From an uncultured Lachnospiraceae bacterium (GTDB taxonomy: Bacteria; Bacillota; Clostridia; Lachnospirales; Lachnospiraceae): 40,756 nt of DNA. Shown in pieces: positions 17,406 through 24,029 of the stretch. Below the pieces are notes generated by a model. That model was not told where the DNA came from and made no database searches. It was given only the letters and a program-made list of their open reading frames with translations. A program made the translations under genes and the position numbers. The stretch lies in NCBI GenBank assembly GCA_949287925.1, contig CASEIR010000025.1, positions 1 to 40,756 of the forward strand, read 5' to 3'. Position 1 is the stretch's first letter. Each line of letters opens with the position of its first letter.

Positions 17406-17780
17406 ATGGAAGTGAGAAATCTAATCTGCATCAACTGTCCCATGGGATGTCCTCTGACCGTGGAAATGAAAGAGGGTCAAGTGGTCAGTGTCAGCGGCAA
17501 TACCTGTAAACGTGGTGAGATATATGCCAGAAAAGAAGTGACTAATCCCACCCGGATTGTAACGACAACCGTGAAAGTAAAGGGCGGAGAAACCGATAGA
17601 GTGTCAGTAAAGACAAAAGAAGACATTCCAAAAGAAAAAATCTTTGACTGTATCAGAGCGCTGAAAGGAATAGAAGTAACGGCGCCGGTACATATTGGGG
17701 ATGTGATTCTGAAAAATGCAGCAGACACCGGCGTAGATATTGTCGCAACTAAAAACGCATCGGGGACGAGGAATTTTTAA
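17406..17780 (+). CDS. DUF1667 protein of the glycerol-3-phosphate oxidation operon
   Basis: A 124-residue protein with N-terminal C8-x2-C11-x3-C15-x18-C34 and a C-terminal region rich in beta strands (TTTVKVKGG, VSVKTKEDIPKEKIF). DUF1667 members regularly follow GlpA-like and NAD/FAD oxidoreductases and probably provide an iron-sulfur or zinc module. The last residues, GTRNF and the stop, are written by a palindromic repeat (17762-17795) that also ends the opposing gene. The natural C-terminus may thus have been replaced after insertion of that repeat. The stop overlaps the opposing gene's stop region by four bases. Confidence 0.88.
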   Translation: MEVRNLICINCPMGCPLTVEMKEGQVVSVSGNTCKRGEIYARKEVTNPTRIVTTTVKVKGGETDRVSVKTKEDIPKEKIFDCIRALKGIEVTAPVHIGDVILKNAADTGVDIVATKNASGTRNF

Positions 17781-17795
17781 AAATTCCCCGTCCCC
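17762..17795. repeat. GGGGACG palindrome, copy 1, shared gene end and terminator
   Basis: GGGGACGAGGAATTTTT (17762-17778) faces AAAAATTCCCCGTCCCC (17779-17795): 17-base arms with one mismatch and no loop. Both convergent genes end inside it, with tails GTRNF and GTGNF, and it can act as a terminator both ways. It belongs to the same family as the elements at 20389, 30431 and 30835. Confidence 0.85.
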
Positions 17796-18682
17796 AAACC
17801 TATGATACTCCGCATATCCTCCGGTAGAGGTGTCGTAAATTCCATAGGTTCTCCGGTGATGGGATGAGGAAATGACAGGCGGTATGAGTGAAGGGCCTGG
17901 CGATGGATATATTCCATGTCGGGATTGTACAGATAATCACCTACCAGAGGGTAGCCCAGGTACTTCAGATGAATCCGGATCTGATGAGTCCGTCCGGTCT
18001 CCAGAACCAAAGAGACCAGGCTGTGGCCGTTTCCTTCCCGTACCAAACTGTAATGGGTTACGGCGCGTTCCCCCTGTTTTGGATCTACGATCCGTTCAAT
18101 GATGGTTCCGCTTTTCCTTGCAAGCGGAGCATCGATCGTACCAGATTCCGGCCGGATGTGTCCGCGGACGATGGCCAGATATTCCCGGCGGATGGTTTTG
18201 TCGTGGGTCATGGCAGACAGAATGTTTCCGCTGACCAGATGCTTTGCAACGACAGTCAGGCCGGAGGTGTCCCGGTCCAGCCGGTTACAGCACCGGAAGA
18301 TAAAAGGCTTCCCCTGCTGCTGGTAATACCAGGCCAGCGCATTTGCCATGGAATTCGTATAATGATTCATGGAAGGGTGGATGGGCATGCCGGCGGGTTT
18401 ATTGATCACGATCAGGTCTTCATCTTCATATATAATATCCAGAGGAAGACAGACCGGCGGGATTTTGGCAGAAGATTGATTTTCCTGGATACGGACCTGG
18501 AGATGATCGCCGGACTTCAGAATCTGGCGCATATAATAGTGTTCATTGTTTACCAGGATACTTTGGGGCATCCGTTTTAGAACAGTCAGATTTTGCCCGG
18601 AATAGCCTTTCCGGCGCAGATACTGCTCCACCCGGAGTCCGTCGTCTGTGGGAGCTATAACATATTCAATGGTGCGGTCCAT
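17777..18682 (-). CDS. RluA-family 23S/tRNA pseudouridine synthase
   Basis: A 301-residue enzyme isomerising uridines in RNA. Residues ~15-70 look like an S4-type RNA-binding domain (LRVEQYLRRKGYSGQNL... VNNEHYYMRQILKSGD). The catalytic block is NRLDRDTSGL with Asp136, followed by KTIRREYLAIVRG and the family motif LETGRTHQIRIHLKYLG. NRLD replaces the more usual HRLD. The target uridine cannot be assigned. The C-terminus GTGNF comes from the palindrome shared with the DUF1667 gene. The start has AAGGAAA upstream on the minus strand. It is divergent from the Nudix gene, with overlapping promoters. Confidence 0.92.
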   Translation of the reverse strand: MDRTIEYVIAPTDDGLRVEQYLRRKGYSGQNLTVLKRMPQSILVNNEHYYMRQILKSGDHLQVRIQENQSSAKIPPVCLPLDIIYEDEDLIVINKPAGMPIHPSMNHYTNSMANALAWYYQQQGKPFIFRCCNRLDRDTSGLTVVAKHLVSGNILSAMTHDKTIRREYLAIVRGHIRPESGTIDAPLARKSGTIIERIVDPKQGERAVTHYSLVREGNGHSLVSLVLETGRTHQIRIHLKYLGYPLVGDYLYNPDMEYIHRQALHSYRLSFPHPITGEPMEFTTPLPEDMRSIIGLGTGNF

Positions 18683-18726
18683 GGTATGTTTCCTTTCTTT
18701 TCTGTGGATTGCAGCTTTTCCCGATC

Positions 18727-18755
18727 AGTATAGCACAAGACCTTCTACTTGTATA
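18727..18755 (-). promoter_or_regulatory. Promoter candidate for the pseudouridine synthase
   Basis: On the minus strand, TATACA (18755-18750), 17 bases, then TATACT (18732-18727) with an extended TGTGC before it. It overlaps the divergent promoter at 18749-18777. Confidence 0.45.
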
Positions 18756-18777
18756 TGAAGAGAAAATACGGTAGTAT
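18749..18777 (+). promoter_or_regulatory. Promoter candidate for the double Nudix gene
   Basis: TTGTAT (18749-18754), 17-base spacer, TAGTAT (18772-18777), 23 bases before the ATG. Confidence 0.45.
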
Positions 18778-18800
18778 GGGAGAAGAAAGAAGGGAAGACA

Positions 18801-19823
18801 ATGACTGGATTAAGTACGCTGTGTTATATAGAGCAGAATGGGAAATATCTGATGCTCCACCGGACTGTAAAAAAGAATGATGTTAATAAGGATAAATGGA
18901 TTGGCGTAGGCGGGCATTTTGAACCGGACGAAAGCCCGGAAGAATGTGTGCTGCGGGAGGTGAAGGAAGAGACCGGGTATACTCTGACTTCCTATCGCTA
19001 CCGGGGGCTGGTAACTTTTGTATCGGGCGGAGGGGTGACGGAATACATGTCACTTTTTACCGCAGACGGTTTCGAGGGGGAGCCCATTCCCTGTGATGAA
19101 GGGGAACTGGAATGGGTGGATATTGATAAAGTATGGAATCTGAATATCTGGGAGGGGGATAAGATCTTCTTCCGGCTGTTAGAGGAGGAGCAGGCGTTTT
19201 TCTCCCTGAAACTGGTTTATGACGGCGGAGACCGCCTGGTGCAGGCAGCTTTGAACGGGAAATCGATGGAACTGTTCGACATTCTGAACCCGGATGGAAC
19301 TAAAAGCGGAATCATCAGGGAACGGGGCGTTGCGCACCGGGAAGGCAGTCTTCATGCGACGGTTCATATGTGGATTGTCCGGAAAAATGACCGGGGTAGA
19401 TATGATGTTCTGCTGCAGAAGCGAAGTGCATGCAAAGATTCCAATCCCGGATGCTATGACATTTCCTCCGCGGGGCATGTGGAAGCCGGAGATATTCCCA
19501 TCCATGCTGCTGTGCGGGAGATGCAAGAGGAGCTGGGGCTTGCAGTGACAGAAGAAGACCTGGAAGAGATCGGTGTTCATTACGGTGCGTTTGAAGCGGA
19601 GTTTCATGGAAGGATGTTCCGGGATGCGGAACTTAGTACCGTATATGTATATACAAAACCGGTGCGGACCGAAGCGCTGATTCTGCAGAAGTCAGAGGTG
19701 GAAGAAGTGATCTGGATGGATTATGATGAATGCCATAGACGGGTATCCGACGGAACACTTCCCAACTGTATTTATGAGGATGAATTCCGGATGGTGGGAG
19801 AATATTTGAAAAAACTTCAATAG
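18801..19823 (+). CDS. Two-domain Nudix hydrolase fusion
   Basis: A 340-residue protein with two complete Nudix boxes. The first (residues 38-60, GHFEPDESPEECVLREVKEE then TGY) lies in a MutT-like domain typical of 8-oxo-dGTP or nucleoside triphosphate diphosphatases. The second (225-247, GHVEAGDIPIHAAVREMQEE then LGL) lies in a domain whose LLQKRSACKDSNPGCYDIS context resembles isopentenyl-diphosphate isomerase-like Nudix proteins. Each box has the REUXEEXGU core. The domains are joined around residues 145-180 (FDILNPDGT). The first half probably cleanses nucleotides; the substrate of the second is unknown. It has an AAGGGAAG ribosome site and stands alone between divergent and downstream promoters. 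Confidence 0.9.
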   Translation: MTGLSTLCYIEQNGKYLMLHRTVKKNDVNKDKWIGVGGHFEPDESPEECVLREVKEETGYTLTSYRYRGLVTFVSGGGVTEYMSLFTADGFEGEPIPCDEGELEWVDIDKVWNLNIWEGDKIFFRLLEEEQAFFSLKLVYDGGDRLVQAALNGKSMELFDILNPDGTKSGIIRERGVAHREGSLHATVHMWIVRKNDRGRYDVLLQKRSACKDSNPGCYDISSAGHVEAGDIPIHAAVREMQEELGLAVTEEDLEEIGVHYGAFEAEFHGRMFRDAELSTVYVYTKPVRTEALILQKSEVEEVIWMDYDECHRRVSDGTLPNCIYEDEFRMVGEYLKKLQ

Positions 19824-19827
19824 AAAT

Positions 19828-19840
19828 GTGACCTGGTCAC
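19828..19840. repeat. GTGACC-T-GGTCAC palindrome upstream of trxA
   Basis: A perfect 13-bp interrupted palindrome lies 22 bases before the TATAAT at 19862-19867, where no good -35 box is present. It may be a binding site for an activator or repressor of thioredoxin; no regulator is assigned. Confidence 0.4.
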
Positions 19841-19913
19841 AGAAAAATCCCAGGAACCGGGTATAATAGGAGTCAGAAACAAGATATTGATTATCAAAAA
19901 GGAGAGATATATT

Positions 19914-20222
19914 ATGGCAGTATTACATTTGACAAACGACAATTTTAACGAAGAAGTATTAAATTCCGATGTTCCTGTTCTGGTAGATTTCTGGGCGACC
20001 TGGTGCGGACCATGCCAGATGGTAGGGCCGATTGTAGAAGAGCTGGGAAATGAGCTGACAGATGTAAAGGTCTGCAAGGTGGATGTAGACCAGCAGCCGG
20101 AACTGGCAAGAGCTCACAGAGTGATGTCTATCCCGACATTTATGGTATTCAAGGATGGAAAGATGGTAAAGCGTGATATGGGATACAAGACAAAAGACGA
20201 ACTTTTGGAACTGATAAAATAA
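19914..20222 (+). CDS. trxA: Thioredoxin
   Basis: A 102-residue cytoplasmic dithiol oxidoreductase of standard length. The active site WATWCGPCQM has Cys31 and Cys34; DVDQQPELARAHRVMSIPTFMVFKDGK supplies the cis-proline loop and central strand. The ATG at 19914 gives the usual N-terminus MAVLHLTNDNF and follows AAAAAGGAGAG. An in-frame start at 19887 would add nine basic residues and is unlikely. Upstream lie TATAAT at 19862-19867 and a 13-bp palindrome. It could reduce ribonucleotide reductase, peroxidases or methionine sulfoxide reductases; no thioredoxin reductase gene is nearby. Confidence 0.96.
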   Translation: MAVLHLTNDNFNEEVLNSDVPVLVDFWATWCGPCQMVGPIVEELGNELTDVKVCKVDVDQQPELARAHRVMSIPTFMVFKDGKMVKRDMGYKTKDELLELIK

Positions 20223-20226
20223 TTTC

Positions 20227-20255
20227 TTTTCATTTTCCCTGAGGTGTGCTATACT
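20227..20255 (+). promoter_or_regulatory. Promoter candidate for tRNA-Ala
   Basis: TTTTCA (20227-20232), 17 bases, TATACT (20250-20255) preceded by an extended TGTGC; transcription would start at the tRNA 5' side near 20262. Confidence 0.5.
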
Positions 20256-20264
20256 CCTACGTAA

Positions 20265-20337
20265 GGGGTATTGGCGCAGCTGGGAGCGCGTCACACTGGC
20301 AGTGTGAAGGTCACGGGTTCGAATCCCGTATACTCCA
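20265..20337 (+). tRNA. tRNA-Ala, anticodon GGC
   Basis: Cloverleaf of 73 bases. Acceptor GGGGTAT pairs with ATACTCC and includes the G3-U70 wobble that identifies alanine tRNAs. The anticodon stem TCACA/TGTGA encloses loop CTGGCAG, anticodon GGC (reads GCC). The T loop GGTTCGAATCC is standard. Discriminator A; the 3' CCA is not encoded (TCA follows). Confidence 0.96.
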
Positions 20338-20388
20338 TCATAAAGAAAGAGACGGAACTGGATACAGTGCCGTCTCTTTCTTTATGAT
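20337..20388 (+). terminator. Long hairpin terminator after tRNA-Ala
   Basis: A 19-base perfect stem: 20337-20355 (starting at the tRNA discriminator base, ending GAGACGG) pairs with 20370-20388 (CCGTCTCTTTCTTTATGAT). The loop contains ACTG-GATA-CAGT. Only the T-rich 3' arm serves as U-tract. Confidence 0.75.
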
Positions 20389-20428
20389 ATTGGGGCCGGG
20401 GAATTTTCGAAAATTCCCCGGCCCCAAT
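20389..20428. repeat. GGGG...CCCC palindrome, copy 2, perfect 40 bp
   Basis: ATTGGGGCCGGGGAATTTTC (20389-20408) is followed at once by its exact reverse complement (20409-20428), with no loop. It fills the space between two convergent tRNA genes and abuts the preceding hairpin. Same family as copy 1 (both contain GGGGAATTTT or GGAATTTTT cores). Confidence 0.9.
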
Positions 20429-20435
20429 AAAAAAG

Positions 20436-20510
20436 TCGGGGTAACAGGATTCGAACCTGCGACCTCACGGCCCCCAGCCGTGCGCTCTAACCAAACTGAG
20501 CCATACCCCG
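20436..20510 (-). tRNA. tRNA-Pro, anticodon GGG
   Basis: On the minus strand a 75-base cloverleaf: acceptor CGGGGTA with TACCCCG, D arm GGCTCAGTTTGGTTAGAGC, anticodon stem CACGG/CCGTG with loop CTGGGGG (anticodon GGG, reads CCC), T arm with GGTTCGAATCC. Discriminator A; no encoded CCA. A run of six T follows directly on the minus strand, before the palindrome. Confidence 0.95.
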
Positions 20511-20518
20511 ATGAATCT

Positions 20519-20547
20519 ATTCTATCGAATCTGGTCGAAGAATGCAA
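20519..20547 (-). promoter_or_regulatory. Promoter of tRNA-Pro
   Basis: Minus strand: TTGCAT (20547-20542), 17 bases, TAGAAT (20524-20519), ending 8 bases before the tRNA. Confidence 0.65.
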
Positions 20548-20561
20548 GCATTATTTGCTCT

Positions 20562-20590
20562 TTTTTTCACAAACCTTTTTGTGATACAAT
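20562..20590 (+). promoter_or_regulatory. Promoter candidate and inverted repeat before dapB
   Basis: TACAAT (20585-20590) with a T-rich, poor -35 at 20562-20567. Between them lies CACAAA-CCTT-TTTGTG (20568-20583), a perfect 6-bp inverted repeat in operator position. Confidence 0.4.
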
Positions 20591-20627
20591 ATTTTTAACA
20601 GTATTATATGCGAAAGGAGTTCAGAAT

Positions 20628-21425
20628 ATGAAGATAATTGTAGTGGGACCCCGCGGAAAAATGGGTAAATTGATCACGCAGGTGGCGGCTTCCAGAGAAG
20701 ATTTTGAATTGGTGGGAGCCGTGGCGCCGAAAGGAAGAGATTATATCGGGATGGATCTGGGGACGGCGGCAATGGTGGGCCGTGAGCTGGGGGTTCCGGT
20801 AACCGATGATCTGGAAAGTGTGATCGACCGTTGTGATGTGATCATCGACTTTTCTACCAAGGAAATGGGAATGCAGGTCCTGGACCTTGCCATTGCTCAT
20901 AAAAAAGCGCTGGTGTGCGGAACCACCGGATTCTCAGCCGAGGAAATGCAGCGGTTCAAGGATGCGGCGAAAGAGATTCCCATGCTCTATGCGGCCAATA
21001 CTTCCAAACTGGTAAATATTATGAATAAGCTGCTGGAGCTGGTGACCGCCACTTTGAAGGAGGATATCGACATCGAGATTTTAGAGATGCATGATCAGTG
21101 GAAGAAAGATGCACCAAGTGGAACTTCCAAAGAAATGGGGGAAATCATGGCCCGCGCATTAGGCAAGGAATTAGAGGATATTGCGGTGTATGGCCGGGAA
21201 GGCGCCTGCCCGAGAGAACCGGGGACTATCGGTTATCATTCCCTGCGGGCTGGCAATATTCCCAGCAGCCATACGGTGTTCTTTGGAGGAATGGGAGAGC
21301 GGCTGGAAATCACCCATCATTCCTATAACTGGGAATGCTTTGCCAGAGGCGCCTGCGACTGCGCTGCTTATCTGGAAGGAAAAGGACCGGGGTTCTATAC
21401 CATCCAGGATGTGCTGGGACTGTAA
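20628..21425 (+). CDS. dapB: 4-hydroxy-tetrahydrodipicolinate reductase
   Basis: Reduces 4-hydroxy-tetrahydrodipicolinate with NAD(P)H on the route to diaminopimelate and lysine. The 265-residue length is typical. N-terminal VVGPRGKMG binds the cofactor; CGTTGFS is the second dinucleotide-site motif. ILEMHDQWKKDAPSGTS carries the substrate site with His155, Lys159 and DAPSGT. In E. coli the corresponding motif has two adjacent histidines (159-160); here the second is Asp156. The start follows AAAGGAG by 8 bases and gives the usual MKIIVVG. A longer in-frame start at 20511 would run through the promoter. dapA is not in the window. Confidence 0.93.
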   Translation: MKIIVVGPRGKMGKLITQVAASREDFELVGAVAPKGRDYIGMDLGTAAMVGRELGVPVTDDLESVIDRCDVIIDFSTKEMGMQVLDLAIAHKKALVCGTTGFSAEEMQRFKDAAKEIPMLYAANTSKLVNIMNKLLELVTATLKEDIDIEILEMHDQWKKDAPSGTSKEMGEIMARALGKELEDIAVYGREGACPREPGTIGYHSLRAGNIPSSHTVFFGGMGERLEITHHSYNWECFARGACDCAAYLEGKGPGFYTIQDVLGL

Positions 21426-21432
21426 AAAGATA

Positions 21433-21461
21433 TTGCGTTTTTCATCCGAAGAGAGTAGAAT
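21433..21461 (+). promoter_or_regulatory. Promoter of the YbjQ-family gene
   Basis: TTGCGT (21433-21438), 17-base spacer, TAGAAT (21456-21461). Confidence 0.6.
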
Positions 21462-21484
21462 TGTATTATACCAATAATACAATT
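21459..21484. promoter_or_regulatory. Inverted repeat over the YbjQ transcription start
   Basis: AATTGTATTAT (21459-21469), ACCA, ATAATACAATT (21474-21484): a perfect 11-bp inverted repeat beginning inside the -10 box and covering the expected +1. It could be an operator, or a stem at the very 5' end of the RNA just ahead of the GAGGAGG ribosome site. Confidence 0.5.
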
Positions 21485-21498
21485 GAGGAGGCGGATTT

Positions 21499-21813
21499 AT
21501 GGTACTGGTGAATACAGATTATATTCCTGGAAAGAAATTCGAGATGATCGGCATGGTGCGTGGATCTATGATCCAGTCGGTGCATTTTGGAAAGGATCTG
21601 GTGAACAGCTTCAAGACTCTGGTAGGCGGCGAACTCACATCTTATACCGAGATGATGAATGAGGCAAGAGCTGTTGCGACCAAGCGGATGACCGAAGATG
21701 CGGAAGCTCTGGGAGCGGATGCGGTGATCAATATCCGTTATGCGTCCAGCGCAGTTATGCAGGGAGCTGCAGAGGTTATGGCTTATGGCACCGCGGTTAA
21801 ATTTGTAGATTAG
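21499..21813 (+). CDS. YbjQ/UPF0145 family protein
   Basis: A 104-residue protein of the YbjQ (UPF0145, putative heavy-metal-binding) family: pattern GMVRGSMIQSVHFGKDL, then MMNEARAVATKRMTEDAEALGADAVINIRYASSAVM, then VMAYGTAVKF. Members form pentamers; a biochemical role is not firmly known. A GAGGAGG ribosome site lies eight bases before the ATG. Monocistronic, with a promoter whose start is covered by an 11-bp inverted repeat and a terminator shared with the opposing gene. Confidence 0.88.
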   Translation: MVLVNTDYIPGKKFEMIGMVRGSMIQSVHFGKDLVNSFKTLVGGELTSYTEMMNEARAVATKRMTEDAEALGADAVINIRYASSAVMQGAAEVMAYGTAVKFVD

Positions 21814-21824
21814 TAAGGATTAAA

Positions 21825-21866
21825 AAAGAAGGGACGCAGCTGTGTGGACAGCCGCGTCTCTTTCTT
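21825..21866. terminator. Bidirectional terminator between ybjQ-like and adenylyltransferase genes
   Basis: AAGAAGGGACGC plus GCTG pairs with CAGC plus GCGTCTCTTTCTT. The plus strand ends in TCTCTTTCTT and the minus strand in CTTCTTTTTT, so it can stop both convergent transcripts. Confidence 0.85.
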
Positions 21867-21900
21867 AAATTCTGGTTTTGATAAACGAAAATCTGCGGGA

Positions 21901-22488
21901 TTACGTTAAATCTGTGGATTTTTCATTGATTCGCATCAGCTCCAGCCGTTTGATGCGCTGATCCAGCTGATTTTCTGTCAGATACCGGTATACGCTCTTA
22001 GGTACCAGATGAGCCCATTCCTGATCCGTAGCAATGCAGCTTCGGATCCATGCGCCGGTCACACCCTTGTCATTCGGAGTTTTACGCCAGAGGATCTCGA
22101 CATTCAACCCCAGACTGGTTAGAATCTTATATTTTTCCTCGTCCCATTCATCGCACAGTCCCATGAAGTAGGTGGCGTCTTTTGGGGCGTACTGCAGAAT
22201 GTACTCTGGACAGCTGATAGGAAAGGGCAGGATATCGTATTCGGATTCCGGAACCCGGAATTCCTGCATAGCGCCCCGGATCATTTCGTAACGTTCGAAA
22301 TAAGTCAGCGGATTCGAGCTTTTTTCCGAACGGCGGATGTCGTGAACGGAGTCGCGGGTATGGAGACTGTCCGGATTGGTAATTCCAATATACAGTTTGC
22401 TGCACCGCATCTTTGCGGCCAGAATATATTCCATATGTTTCAGGTGAAGAACCTGAAATCTGCCGTGTATCACACCAGTTTCAATCAT
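21901..22488 (-). CDS. NMN adenylyltransferase-like nucleotidyltransferase
   Basis: A 195-residue nucleotidyltransferase of the HxGH superfamily, closest in style to NadM-type NMN/NaMN adenylyltransferases. The N-terminus VIHGRFQVLHLKHMEYILAA holds the ATP motif, but as HLKH rather than HxGH. NPLTYFERYEMIRGAM and VTGAWIRSCIA (in place of the ISSTxIR loop) also fit the fold. It probably transfers AMP or CMP to a small phosphorylated substrate; NAD synthesis is the first guess. GGGGGAG lies eight bases before the start, overlapping the end of the PH-domain gene, so it is the third gene of a minus-strand operon. Confidence 0.8.
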   Translation of the reverse strand: MIETGVIHGRFQVLHLKHMEYILAAKMRCSKLYIGITNPDSLHTRDSVHDIRRSEKSSNPLTYFERYEMIRGAMQEFRVPESEYDILPFPISCPEYILQYAPKDATYFMGLCDEWDEEKYKILTSLGLNVEILWRKTPNDKGVTGAWIRSCIATDQEWAHLVPKSVYRYLTENQLDQRIKRLELMRINEKSTDLT

Positions 22489-22505
22489 AAGAATCGCTCC
22501 CCCTT

Positions 22506-24029
22506 TTACTTGCTTCTACCAGTATACTCCGAGAACTCTTTCGAATGCAAGAGCATTTCGCGGATCCTCGCGAAAGCTGGTTCCGGACAATAGGGGATTG
22601 TGTGGACCTGGTTCAAGGCCGAAGCCAGCAGATGGATCTGGCCTTTTTGAATGCCCGTGAATCTGGCCAGGGGATTCTGTATCATTTCCACGAATTGGAT
22701 CTGATGGATGGGAACCATCAGAATACTGCGGCGGCAGTATCCGGAGGAGGTTAGAAGGAAGTCAGGCTGCAATTTCATTCCAGCGGTTTGGTATCGCAGG
22801 AACAGAATTAACGGCGCCAGAAGAATTCCTAAAATCAATGCGGCTGTGGCCCAGAACCGAAAACCGGGAAGCCAGAACCAGGCTGAAGCAAATGCTGCGG
22901 CCAGGATACCCAGGTACAGAAGAAGAGGACAGATCCAGGCAATCCAGACACTTTTTGGCTGTCTTGAAAATGAAAAAGTCAGATCATCGGCGTATTCCGG
23001 AAGGAGCTTGCGCAACGATTTCTGCAGCTGATCCTGTTTACAATAAAGAAGCAGGAAGGAATTTTTCTCGCCTTCATCATCCCCCATTCCTACATTAACG
23101 ATCTCAGCCATGTACCGGCCGGCGATGCGGGCTGCCAGAGTCTGGTTCAGCTTCAGCGCATGGATCTTATGGACCGGAATGGTATAAGACGACTTTTTCA
23201 GTAGTCCGTACCGGATATACAGTTTATCATTTTTTCGGAATACCCGGAAATCATAATAGCGGATAAATCCTTTGATGACGTCCCAGAAAGCAGAAGCAGA
23301 CATGCTGACCAGCAGAAGGCAGCTGATCAGGAGGGATACGATTCCACGCCCGGAGAATCCATCTTCTATCAGTTCGTGGATTCCTGCGGCAGCCCCAGTA
23401 AGACATCCTGCCAGCACCAGTATGCTGAACAGATTGATGGAAAAGAAGCCGTGGGCAACGATGTCTCCTGCCTGAGCCCGGCTTACATATTCTTCGGAAT
23501 ATCCGGCCTCGTTATCTTCTCCGGTTTCTATATTTTCTTCTTCCAGAAAAGACAAAAGGTAAGTGCGAAAAGCCTCGGCGTCTTTCTTTTTTAACACAAT
23601 CATGACGTCTGTCTTATTTGCGGTAGACAGACTGTTGGTGTCCAGTTTCAGTTTGCAGGTGCCCAGAAGCATTTCAAACAGATTTTGTTCAGTATTTATA
23701 TTGGAAATGTTGGAAATACCGATGGTGTGCTTGCTGCGGTTCAGTGTGTTCCGCTCAATCACCAGCGTATTGTCCTGTACTGAGATGTAGGTTCTGGACC
23801 AGACAAGGATCCGCCATCCGATGTAGAGAAGCAGCAGGAACAAAACGGCGGCTGCGGCTGCCAGCGCCGGGCTCCATCCGATATCTGACATATCGGAAAC
23901 AGCGGACGCCATATCAGCCAGCGGACGCGCAAATCCGCCGATGAGAATAAAAGCCAGGAATACCAGGTTTCGCCAGGTCTGTTCAGCAACAATGGATATG
24001 TGGTTCCGAAATCTAATTGGTTCTGTCAT
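22506..24029 (-). CDS. Bacterial-PH-domain membrane protein, YdbT-like
   Basis: A 507-residue membrane protein. It begins with two hydrophobic segments (NLVFLAFILIGGFA; LAAAAAVLFLLLLYIGWRIL) followed by a bacterial PH-like (bPH_2) domain (YISVQDNTLVIERNTLNRSKHTIGISNISNI). Two further membrane-plus-PH units follow: around ISINLFSILVLAGCL with YIRYGLLKKSSYTIPVHKIH, and around VWIAWICPLLLYLGIL with PDFLLTSSGYCRRSILMVPI. This triple layout matches B. subtilis YdbT, which is encoded with YdbS. Function is not established; such proteins have been linked to membrane stress. The start overlaps the upstream ydbS-like gene by 17 bases and has GAGGGAAG. Confidence 0.88.
   Translation of the reverse strand: MTEPIRFRNHISIVAEQTWRNLVFLAFILIGGFARPLADMASAVSDMSDIGWSPALAAAAAVLFLLLLYIGWRILVWSRTYISVQDNTLVIERNTLNRSKHTIGISNISNINTEQNLFEMLLGTCKLKLDTNSLSTANKTDVMIVLKKKDAEAFRTYLLSFLEEENIETGEDNEAGYSEEYVSRAQAGDIVAHGFFSINLFSILVLAGCLTGAAAGIHELIEDGFSGRGIVSLLISCLLLVSMSASAFWDVIKGFIRYYDFRVFRKNDKLYIRYGLLKKSSYTIPVHKIHALKLNQTLAARIAGRYMAEIVNVGMGDDEGEKNSFLLLYCKQDQLQKSLRKLLPEYADDLTFSFSRQPKSVWIAWICPLLLYLGILAAAFASAWFWLPGFRFWATAALILGILLAPLILFLRYQTAGMKLQPDFLLTSSGYCRRSILMVPIHQIQFVEMIQNPLARFTGIQKGQIHLLASALNQVHTIPYCPEPAFARIREMLLHSKEFSEYTGRSK

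Noticed and set aside
20265-20510. tRNA pair as an integration site of a genomic island
   Set aside because: Neighbouring genes on both sides are ordinary chromosomal genes, and no integrase or direct repeat of a tRNA end was seen.
20511-20627. DapB start at 20511
   Set aside because: It would run through the tRNA-Pro promoter and the dapB promoter; AAAGGAG and the family N-terminus support 20628.
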